Below the pieces are notes generated by a model, which was not told the origin of the DNA, ran no database searches, and was given only the letters and a program-made list of their open reading frames with translations. Shown here one piece after another: positions 7,297-14,727 of a DNA stretch of 25,028 bases. How positions within the stretch are numbered: position 1 is the stretch's first letter; each line of letters starts with the position of its first letter. Source of the DNA: Bacteroidales bacterium (GTDB lineage Bacteria; Bacteroidota; Bacteroidia; Bacteroidales; PUMT01); NCBI GenBank assembly GCA_007132365.1, contig SLOS01000283.1, positions 1-25,028 of the forward strand. The letters run 5' to 3'. The position numbers and the translations under genes are program-made.

Positions 7297-9609
7297 ATGT
7301 TTGATAGAATGTCAGTATCCGCATCAAGTTTTTCTGATCAAAACAATGAAGGATTCAGATTATTATTTGAAAATTCACCGGATGCAATATTTGTCCAGGA
7401 TGAAAATGGGAACATACTTAACGTAAACCAGGCAGCCTGTGAACTTCAGGGCATAGCGCATGAAAAGCTTGTTGGAATGAATATCCGCAACCTTGTTCCC
7501 GCAAGTGAAGTGGAAGCCCTTTTAAAAAGAAACAGGCTGTGGTTCAATGGAAAGATAAATTTTTACGAGGGAGTTGTTTACTCTGCTACCGGAAAAAAAA
7601 TTCCAGTTGAGTTGCATGGGAAGATAGTTAATTTTTCTGAAAAACCTTCTCTCCTTCTCATTGTCCGTAATATTACGAAAAGGAAGAAAGAAGAAGAGCG
7701 GATAAAACTGGAGAAGCTGCATTTCGAAAATTTTTTCAAAGCAGCACCGGAGGCCATAGTTATTGCAGATCAGGATTCCAGGATTCAAAGAGTGAATGAT
7801 GAATTCACCAATCTTTTCGGATATACGGCAGCAGAAGTTGTTGGTAAAACAACCCACTCCCTCATCACACCTCCTGATAAGGTCGAAGAATCAGAGATTT
7901 TCAACAGATCAGTAAGCAAAGGGCGAAGAACAATCAAGGAGACCATAAGATACAGAAAAGACGGTAGTCCGGTCACTGTCTCCGTAGTGGGTGCCCCTAT
8001 CACTATTAAAGAGAATCAAACAGGTATACTGAAAATATACAGTAATATCACCGAACAAAATGATATAAAAGAGGCTCTTATAGAAAGCCAGGAAAAACTG
8101 AGGAATATTTTCGAAAGCTCACCCGATGCAATTGCTTTGACCACTCTCGATGGAATTTTAACAGACAATAACAAGGCTGCCCTAGAATTGTTTAAATTTA
8201 CCGATGGCAAAAAGTATAATGGTTTCTCGATTCTCAGGCTTATTGCCCGAAAGGACCATAAGCGTGCCCACGGTTTCATTAAATCTGTAATTAAAAAGAG
8301 CTCTGTCAGAAACAAAACCTTTACACTGGTAAAAAGTGACGGGACCAGCTTTTTTGCTGAAGTATCGGCAAGCGTGCTGAGGGACAAAGACATGAAACCA
8401 GCCAACCTGATAATCATAGTAAATGATATTACCGAGCGGCTGCTTTATGAGAGAAGGCTTGAAGAAACTATGGAGAAAGCTGTTGAATCAGATAAACTCA
8501 AATCAGCTTTCCTTGCCAACATGTCCCATGAGATCCGTACTCCGATGAATGCAATAATAGGATTCTCAAAACTCCTCAGCACACAGCAAACAAGTGATTC
8601 TGACAACACCGAATATATCGAAATAATTAAGAATACAGGTAATACCCTGCTTAACCTTATAGATGATATTATTGATTTTGCGAAGATTGAGGCCGGTGAG
8701 GTAAAGGTAACAAACTCTGCCTGCCATGTCCATAAGGTGATGAGAGAGTTGTATGCTTACTTTGAAAAAGAGCACCTGAGCAATGATGAAACAAATATTG
8801 ATCTGATCCTGAATATTCCCGATCCCCACAATGAACTTGTCATACTTACCGATTCGAACCGTCTCAGACAGATCCTTTCCAATCTTTTAAGCAATGCCCT
8901 CAAATTTACAATAAAAGGTAAGGTTGAGTTTGGATATCAGATTAACTCCGACAAAATTAATTTCTATGTAAGTGATACCGGTATCGGAATACCGGAAGAC
9001 AAGCACAAAATAATATTTGACCGGTTCAGGCAGGTGGAGTTCAACTACAATAAAAAATTCGGGGGAACCGGTCTTGGACTGGCCATTACCAGGAATCTTG
9101 TCAGGCTTCTTGGCGGAGATATCGGGGTAGAATCAAAAAAAGGTAAAGGATCCGTATTCCGGTTCAACCTGCCCCTTATCAGGATGGAGAGTCCGGAGGA
9201 AAAATCAATTAAAACAACTCCGGAAACGACCTACTTTAGATGGGATGACAAGGTTATTCTTATTGTTGAGGATAATGATCTGAATTCAAAGCTTTTGCTG
9301 AAAATGATGGAACCTACGGGAGCCAGGGTTATTATTGCTAAAGACGGCAAACCGGCCATTGAAGAATGCAGGACCAATTCGAAAATAGACCTTGTGCTTA
9401 TGGATATTCAGATGCCGGAGATGGACGGTTATGAAGCCACGCGCACCATTAAGGATATAAGGCCCGAAATACCGATCATTGCACAAACAGCTTATGCCAT
9501 GGCAGACGAAAGAGACAAGATCATCTCCGCCGGCTGCAATGATTACCTGCCAAAACCCATCAGGCAAAAAGATCTCTTCCGGTTATTGAGCAAATATTTG
9601 AATCAGTGA
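7297..9609 (+). CDS. Soluble hybrid sensor histidine kinase with three PAS domains and a receiver
   Basis: 770 residues without membrane segments, so it senses a cytoplasmic signal. Three PAS domains lie at about 16-130, 146-255 and 270-385 (openings NSPDAIFVQDENGNILNVNQ, AAPEAIVIADQDSRIQRVND and SSPDAIALTTLDGILTDNNK). The HisKA domain has the phospho-accepting His411 in ANMSHEIRTPMNAIIGFS. The ATPase domain carries the N box (LRQILSNLLSNALKF), G1 (DTGIGIPED), F box (FDRFRQVE) and G2 (GGTGLGLAI). A receiver at about 650-768 has acidic residues IVEDND, phospho-acceptor Asp703 in LVLMDIQMPEMDGYEA and Lys in LPKPI. It should autophosphorylate and pass phosphate to its own receiver. There is no Hpt domain or output regulator nearby, so the target is unknown. 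Confidence 0.93.
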   Translation: MFDRMSVSASSFSDQNNEGFRLLFENSPDAIFVQDENGNILNVNQAACELQGIAHEKLVGMNIRNLVPASEVEALLKRNRLWFNGKINFYEGVVYSATGKKIPVELHGKIVNFSEKPSLLLIVRNITKRKKEEERIKLEKLHFENFFKAAPEAIVIADQDSRIQRVNDEFTNLFGYTAAEVVGKTTHSLITPPDKVEESEIFNRSVSKGRRTIKETIRYRKDGSPVTVSVVGAPITIKENQTGILKIYSNITEQNDIKEALIESQEKLRNIFESSPDAIALTTLDGILTDNNKAALELFKFTDGKKYNGFSILRLIARKDHKRAHGFIKSVIKKSSVRNKTFTLVKSDGTSFFAEVSASVLRDKDMKPANLIIIVNDITERLLYERRLEETMEKAVESDKLKSAFLANMSHEIRTPMNAIIGFSKLLSTQQTSDSDNTEYIEIIKNTGNTLLNLIDDIIDFAKIEAGEVKVTNSACHVHKVMRELYAYFEKEHLSNDETNIDLILNIPDPHNELVILTDSNRLRQILSNLLSNALKFTIKGKVEFGYQINSDKINFYVSDTGIGIPEDKHKIIFDRFRQVEFNYNKKFGGTGLGLAITRNLVRLLGGDIGVESKKGKGSVFRFNLPLIRMESPEEKSIKTTPETTYFRWDDKVILIVEDNDLNSKLLLKMMEPTGARVIIAKDGKPAIEECRTNSKIDLVLMDIQMPEMDGYEATRTIKDIRPEIPIIAQTAYAMADERDKIISAGCNDYLPKPIRQKDLFRLLSKYLNQ

Positions 9610-9660
9610 CCGGTATCCGGACTGAATCTTTCAATTCAAATAATCCCAAAAAAGTCAATT

Positions 9661-10662
9661 ATGTCATATATGCGAATACTGATACTTATTGCCTGTTTTT
9701 CATTTTTTTTGTCTTCGGCAGGATGCAACGGAAGTGGAAATAACAGGCAAATTGGCTCTGCCTCAGGGCCTGAATACGTGATCGCCATACACGGAGGTGC
9801 AGGAACCCTCAGCAGGGAGAGGATGAGTCAGGAGCAGGAAAGAGAGTACCTTGATAAACTTAATGAAGCTCTCCAGGCAGGAGAAGCTATCCTGAAAAAC
9901 GGTGGCACCAGCCTGCAGGCCATATGTGCGGCTATTATTATCATGGAGGACTCACCACTCTTCAATGCCGGGAAAGGTGCCGTATTTACCAATCGGAAAC
10001 AGGTTGAACTGGATGCTTCGGTTATGACCGGAAATACTCTAAGTGCAGGGGCCATTGCCGGTGTTACGGATATCAGGAACCCCATACTGGGAGCCATTGC
10101 TGTTATGGAAAATTCACCACATGTCATGCTTGCCGGTAAAGGAGCGTCGGATTTTGCCGCTGAGCAGGGACTCGAAATTGTAGATAACTCATATTTCCAT
10201 ACCCGGCGCAGACTGGATGATGTTACCAGGCAGATAGAACAGGAAAAATACGGTACTGTTGGAGCTGTGGCGCTGGACAGTTACGGTAACCTTGCCGCAG
10301 GCACTTCTACAGGCGGGATGTCAAATAAAAAGTACGGACGTATAGGGGACTCCCCGATAATAGGAGCAGGTAACTATGCAAATAACAATACATGTGCCGT
10401 TTCAGCCACAGGGCATGGGGAGTTTTTTATCCGCCAGGTGGTGGCCTATGATATATCTGCAAAAATGGAATATGCCAGGCTGTCACTCGAAGAAGCCGCT
10501 GGCAAAGTGATATATGAAAAGCTCACAGATGCAGGAGGGACCGGAGGAGTTGTGGCAGTGGACAGGTTCGGCAATGTATCTATGCCTTTCAACACATCAG
10601 GTATGTACAGGGGATATATAAAATCCACGGGCGAAAAAAAGATAGCTATCTTCCGGGAGTAA
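9661..10662 (+). CDS. Exported isoaspartyl peptidase / type 2 L-asparaginase (Ntn hydrolase)
   Basis: 333 residues. The N-terminus is a lipoprotein signal (LSSAGC, Cys in the lipobox), so the enzyme is probably anchored outside the cytoplasm. The family opening YVIAIHGGAGTLSRERMS, FNAGKGAVF and ELDASVMTG are all present. The autoproteolytic nucleophile is Thr199 in KYGTVGAVALDSYGNLAAGT, followed by STGGMSNKKYGRIGDSPIIG with the Arg/Asp substrate-binding residues and ATGHGEFFIR. The precursor should cleave itself before Thr199 to give an alpha/beta heterodimer that hydrolyses beta-aspartyl (isoAsp) dipeptides and asparagine. It starts 51 bp after the kinase with no obvious promoter, so read-through is possible. 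Length is normal for the family. Confidence 0.92.
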   Translation: MSYMRILILIACFSFFLSSAGCNGSGNNRQIGSASGPEYVIAIHGGAGTLSRERMSQEQEREYLDKLNEALQAGEAILKNGGTSLQAICAAIIIMEDSPLFNAGKGAVFTNRKQVELDASVMTGNTLSAGAIAGVTDIRNPILGAIAVMENSPHVMLAGKGASDFAAEQGLEIVDNSYFHTRRRLDDVTRQIEQEKYGTVGAVALDSYGNLAAGTSTGGMSNKKYGRIGDSPIIGAGNYANNNTCAVSATGHGEFFIRQVVAYDISAKMEYARLSLEEAAGKVIYEKLTDAGGTGGVVAVDRFGNVSMPFNTSGMYRGYIKSTGEKKIAIFRE

Positions 10663-10693
10663 CCTCCCCATATTTCATATCCGCCCGGAAGAT
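10648..10693. repeat. Perfect 10-bp inverted repeat between convergent genes (possible bidirectional terminator)
   Basis: ATCTTCCGGG at 10648-10657 is exactly complementary to CCCGGAAGAT at 10684-10693, with a 26-nt loop. It straddles the stop codon of the asparaginase gene and ends 10 bp before the stop of the convergent kinase gene. No T-tract follows on either strand, so it is not a classic intrinsic terminator, but a hairpin here could protect or limit both transcripts. Confidence 0.5.
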
Positions 10694-10703
10694 GATGGTC
10701 CGG

Positions 10704-11369
10704 CTATTGTTTATCAGCCTCCACAACATCATAGTTCCGGTTCACCAGAAGATCTGCCTTATGCCTCAGCGACTGAACATTTATATGTTCACGCTCCAGC
10801 ACCTGAAGCCTGAATTCATCAGTCGGTTCCTTCCCCCTCATTAGCTGTGACATCTTGGTCTCATGGTAAGTAAGCTCGATAAAAACCCTCAGGTCAACAT
10901 CCTCCGTATTTATTGCATAGAGTCCATCAATTACCAGAAGATGTATTTTCCGGAAATCAGTGATAAGTTTGTCGATCTGGTCGGGGATAATATCTATACA
11001 TGGCATGATTGTCTCCCGGTTTTCCTTGAAATCCCTGATATTACGATTTACAAGAACCCAGTCATACTCATTGATGCCCACGGACTCTATGCCGTTTGTC
11101 ATTCTCCATTCCCTCCTGAGCAGTGGAGGTACAAGATAGTAATTATCAGTATGGAGTACCTTTACCCTTATATCCTGAGATTTGAGGAGCAAGGCAAGGG
11201 AATGGGATAACTCGGACTTGCCCGCACCAGACTCACCGGATATGGCTACTACATACTTGTAATCGGGGTCAATTTCTTCCTTTTTCTTCTTTTCGACAAG
11301 CACTCGCTCCATAATGGACTGCGCAGCTGCTTTGTGCAAATCGTTAATCAGTAATACATCTCCTAACAT
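10704..11369 (-). CDS. P-loop kinase of the uridine kinase / phosphoribulokinase family
   Basis: 221 residues from ATG 11369 (a GTG four codons upstream at 11381 is the alternative). The Walker A motif is VVAISGESGAGKSELSHSLA. It is followed by VKVLHTDNYYLVPP, where HTDNYY parallels the acidic substrate-contact motif (DDFY/DNYY) of uridine kinases, and by a Walker B-like LLVIDGLYAI. A basic lid region contains RGKEPTDEF and EREH. The family is clear, but uridine as substrate is not: the gene lies 28 bp downstream of the HAD-GH65 fusion in the same orientation, which suggests it could phosphorylate a sugar or nucleoside linked to that pathway. Its stop lies 41 bp from the convergent asparaginase gene. 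Confidence 0.75.
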   Translation of the reverse strand: MLGDVLLINDLHKAAAQSIMERVLVEKKKKEEIDPDYKYVVAISGESGAGKSELSHSLALLLKSQDIRVKVLHTDNYYLVPPLLRREWRMTNGIESVGINEYDWVLVNRNIRDFKENRETIMPCIDIIPDQIDKLITDFRKIHLLVIDGLYAINTEDVDLRVFIELTYHETKMSQLMRGKEPTDEFRLQVLEREHINVQSLRHKADLLVNRNYDVVEADKQ

Positions 11370-11397
11370 ATTGAATTTCACTTTTATTATTCATTGT

Positions 11398-14300
11398 TTA
11401 ATAGTTGATCAACTCTTCCCTGCCCGGAGAAAGTTTATACTCCTTCCCTTTAACCACTATTAATTCTTCAGAGTTGGACGGACCGGCAACAATCTTTATT
11501 TCTGACCGGCCTGTTTCAATCCGGAAATAATTTCCCCTGTATCTAAAGTTAAAGGCAATGCTTCTCCAGTGTCGCGGAAGGGCAGGATCAACATGAGCAA
11601 CCTCATCCTTAACATCCAGTCCCCCGTAAGCAGTCACAGCCATCAGGACGGTCCCTCCCATTACGCCGGCATGTATGCCTTCTGCGGTGGTTCCACCCTG
11701 TATATCATCGTAGTCACTTTTAAGCGCCTCAATGAAAAGATCCCAGCTCAACCTTTCCCTGCCAAGAAGCGCTGCAATATATCCATGTACAAGCCTGCTG
11801 AGCGTAGAACCATGTGAGCAGCGCTTAATGTAGTATTCAAAATTCCTTTCGACATAATCGCTGCTGATCTTATAACCAAGCTTCTCAATAATACCGGTAA
11901 CCGTATCCATGCCGACATTATAGAAACACATCAGTGTATCAGCCTGCTTTGAAACCTTATATTTGTCAGGGGTTTCACCTTCAGCTTTAAGCAGGCGGTC
12001 CATCCTCGAGATATTGTCATACTTTTTCCTGTAAAGATCCCAGTCCAGTTCTTTTAAATCAAAATAACCGTCAAACTGTGCAATTATTCCTTTATCCGAT
12101 ATGACCAGATTCATCTTTTGAACCTCATCATGCCACTTTTGCAGTTCCTCTTCCTTAAGCCCGGTCTTTGCAAGCACTTTCTCCCTGATCCCTTTACCCA
12201 TTCTTTCAAGAATATCGAATGCCCTGTTAAATAGCCATACAACCATTATGTTGGTATAGGCATTGTCCTTAAGCCCTCCCTTATCCGATCCCGGCAATTT
12301 TTCGTGAAACTCATCAGGACCCATCACCTTATGAATCTCATACCTGCCGGTATCTTCATTGTATCTGGTTTTGCTTGCCCAAAAGCGGCATATCTCAAGG
12401 AACATCTCGGCACCATATTTTTCAATGAACTCAATATCTCCGGTTATATTATAATAGGTCCATACATTATATGCAACAGCAATAGAGATATGCCGTTGCA
12501 GTGAGCTGTAATCCTCACCCCACTCACCCGATACAGGATTCAGGTGCACCACCTGAGTTTCTTCAGATCCATCGCTTCCGCTTTGCCAGGGGAACATTGC
12601 CCCATTATACCCGTGCTCTTTGGCATAATCCCTGGCAGCGTCAAGCCGCCGGTACCTGTACATCATTACCGACCGGGCCACAGCAGGGAAATGCAGGCAA
12701 TAAAAGGGAAGAATATACATTTCATCCCAGAAAATATGTCCGCGATATGCCTCCCCATGCAGTCCGCGTGCAGGTATTCCAAAATCTATCTCCTTATTGT
12801 GAGGAGAGGTGGTAACCATAAGATGATAAATATGCAATCTCAGCAATTTCTGCGACAGCCTGTCCCCGGCAAGCTCAATATCCGCCCTGTCCCATATTGC
12901 ATTCCATGCAGAAGCACTGTTTTCCAGCAATTTGTCAAAAGATTGCAACCTTCTTCCTTTTTCAACAACAAATGATACAGGATCAGGATATTTCCCGTCA
13001 AGGTTGTTGCACAGGCAGACAAGTTTTTCGACCGTGAGGCTGTCACCCTGTTTCAATTTAAGGCTGAAACTGGTATCCACCCTTCCCTTAACCTGCTTAT
13101 ACCTGAACGAAGGTTTCAAACTTCTGCCGTTGCGCTTTACCCTGAGAAAGGCAGATTCAGCTATTTTTACAGCTGACTGCCTTGTGCGGGCAAGTACCCA
13201 TGACAATGCACCGTCTGTCCCCTGATCCAGTTGCTCAATATGGTTCTGGTCCAGTTGCCTGTACCTTTTGACACCATCATTTACGATATTTGCATTAATT
13301 CCTGACCTGACTGTTATCTTTCCCGAATAATTCAAAGGTGTGATTTTATACTCAATGGCAGCTATGTGTCTGTCATCCATTCCTGCCATTCTGCGCGATT
13401 CTATAAGGGTTTTCTTTCCCTCCTCGTCTTCAGCAATAATTCTCCTTTCAAGCAGCCCGTTTTTCATATAGAGGCGGCGCTTCATTTCAATGATCTCGGA
13501 CTTGTTGGGATTGAACCACCGCTCATTCCCGATTCGGAATGTCATTAATAACCAGTTGGGGGCATTTACAAAATCTTCATTTTCAATAACACGATCTTCC
13601 ACAACAGATTTCATCCTGTTAAACAGTCCTGCCATATAGGTACCCGGATAATTGACGGGATTGGCATCAAGCTCCTCAATAGCCCCCCTGGTCCCGAAAT
13701 AACCATTACCAACTGTCATCAAAGCCTCGCGGGACCTTTCCTTTACCGGATCATATTCCCGGTATTCAAGTGTCCACATATCTGCCGGAAGTCCCCTGCT
13801 GAACCACTCCTCTATACCCGGAATTCCTCCTATCTCCTCTATATCCTCTACAACTACATCAGCCCCGTTGGTACTCAATTCCATTATGTTATCCTCCCTT
13901 GCAACACCAATAACAAATCCGAAATTCCCCTTTCGTCCTGCCTGTACTCCAGAAACAGCATCTTCTACAACAACAGAGCGGTCGTATGGCGCCCCGAGGT
14001 TATCTGCAGCCACTGTAAATATATCCGGTTCAGGCTTTCCCTGCAGTCCCAGTTCAGCCGAAACAACCCCATCAACCCTCGTCTCGAAATAATGCAGCAG
14101 ATTTACAGATTCCAGCACAGGTTTACAATTCTTGCTTGAAGAAGCCACACCCAGCTTTATACCCGCATCTTTCAGGTCTTTAATCAGTTTAACCGTAGAT
14201 TCATATACTTTTGCCCCCTCCTTTTCAAGTATTGCATTGAATGCTTCATTCTTCCTGTTTCCCAGTCCGCAACATGTCTCCTTATCGGGAGAATCATCAG

Positions 14301-14553
14301 GACTCCCGAAAGGAAGATCAATATCCCGTGATTTAAGGAATGACTCAACACCTTTATAGCGTGGTTTCCCATCGACATAAGGCAGGTAATCACCGGCATG
14401 GGTAAATTCCCTGAAGGGTTCATTATACTTTTTCTCACGCTCTTTCAGGTACTGATCGAACATATCTTTCCATGCTTTTGCATGTGTCAGGGCTGTCTGG
14501 GTTATAACCCCGTCAAGATCAAAAATTACTGCATCAAAGTTGTACTTTTGCAT
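11398..14553 (-). CDS. Fusion of a beta-phosphoglucomutase-like HAD domain with a GH65 glycoside phosphorylase
   Basis: 1051 residues from ATG 14553 (a TTG at 14574 is unlikely). Residues 1-255 form a HAD domain of the beta-PGM type: FDLDGVITQTALTHAKAW with Asp12 and Asp14, an enlarged cap, VASSSKN, GKPEPDIF and VVEDAVSGVQAG. From about 270, GH65 begins (GNGYFGTRGAIEE, NYPGTYMAGLFNR), with a beta-sandwich, an (alpha/alpha)6 barrel containing the general acid Glu748 in VMGPDEFHE, and the phosphate-site region CSHGSTLSRL. Inverting GH65 phosphorylases split trehalose, maltose, kojibiose or nigerose into glucose and beta-glucose-1-phosphate; the HAD half would isomerise that to glucose-6-phosphate. 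Such fusions are known in other bacteria (mycobacterial Rv2006 is related). Which disaccharide is used is not visible; trehalose is suggested by the divergent synthase gene. Confidence 0.88.
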   Translation of the reverse strand: MQKYNFDAVIFDLDGVITQTALTHAKAWKDMFDQYLKEREKKYNEPFREFTHAGDYLPYVDGKPRYKGVESFLKSRDIDLPFGSPDDSPDKETCCGLGNRKNEAFNAILEKEGAKVYESTVKLIKDLKDAGIKLGVASSSKNCKPVLESVNLLHYFETRVDGVVSAELGLQGKPEPDIFTVAADNLGAPYDRSVVVEDAVSGVQAGRKGNFGFVIGVAREDNIMELSTNGADVVVEDIEEIGGIPGIEEWFSRGLPADMWTLEYREYDPVKERSREALMTVGNGYFGTRGAIEELDANPVNYPGTYMAGLFNRMKSVVEDRVIENEDFVNAPNWLLMTFRIGNERWFNPNKSEIIEMKRRLYMKNGLLERRIIAEDEEGKKTLIESRRMAGMDDRHIAAIEYKITPLNYSGKITVRSGINANIVNDGVKRYRQLDQNHIEQLDQGTDGALSWVLARTRQSAVKIAESAFLRVKRNGRSLKPSFRYKQVKGRVDTSFSLKLKQGDSLTVEKLVCLCNNLDGKYPDPVSFVVEKGRRLQSFDKLLENSASAWNAIWDRADIELAGDRLSQKLLRLHIYHLMVTTSPHNKEIDFGIPARGLHGEAYRGHIFWDEMYILPFYCLHFPAVARSVMMYRYRRLDAARDYAKEHGYNGAMFPWQSGSDGSEETQVVHLNPVSGEWGEDYSSLQRHISIAVAYNVWTYYNITGDIEFIEKYGAEMFLEICRFWASKTRYNEDTGRYEIHKVMGPDEFHEKLPGSDKGGLKDNAYTNIMVVWLFNRAFDILERMGKGIREKVLAKTGLKEEELQKWHDEVQKMNLVISDKGIIAQFDGYFDLKELDWDLYRKKYDNISRMDRLLKAEGETPDKYKVSKQADTLMCFYNVGMDTVTGIIEKLGYKISSDYVERNFEYYIKRCSHGSTLSRLVHGYIAALLGRERLSWDLFIEALKSDYDDIQGGTTAEGIHAGVMGGTVLMAVTAYGGLDVKDEVAHVDPALPRHWRSIAFNFRYRGNYFRIETGRSEIKIVAGPSNSEELIVVKGKEYKLSPGREELINY

Positions 14554-14673
14554 AATTATTTTATATTTTAACAAGTTCTTAGAGCTTTCCCATCAGCGCA
14601 CCATGACAAACAGTGATAGTAAATACCAGCCTTAAAATAAAGCAATATGCAAGGAAAAACCAACTTAATGCCA

Positions 14674-14702
14674 TTGTTTAGCAAAGGATTATATTAATTT
14701 TT
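14674..14702 (+). promoter_or_regulatory. Candidate promoter for the trehalose synthase/phosphatase gene
   Basis: TTG at 14674-14676, an 18-bp spacer and TAATTTTT at 14695-14702 approximate the Bacteroidota promoter (consensus spacer 19-21, last base mismatched). It lies in the 174-bp divergent gap between the two trehalose-related genes. No equally good match was found on the opposite strand for the HAD-GH65 gene. Confidence 0.3.
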
Positions 14703-14727
14703 TATTAACAAACCGGTAAAATTTTCC

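Noticed and set aside
8016..8417. Minus-strand open frame of 133 codons
   Set aside because: Shadow of the third PAS domain of the hybrid kinase; no start context or family signature.
12501..12975. Overlapping plus-strand open frames of about 100-140 codons
   Set aside because: They lie antisense to the GH65 catalytic domain, whose motifs are intact, and show low-complexity composition with no recognisable domain.
14554..14574. TTG start for the HAD-GH65 gene
   Set aside because: ATG 14553 starts a few residues before the HAD motif as in related proteins; the extra seven residues add nothing conserved.
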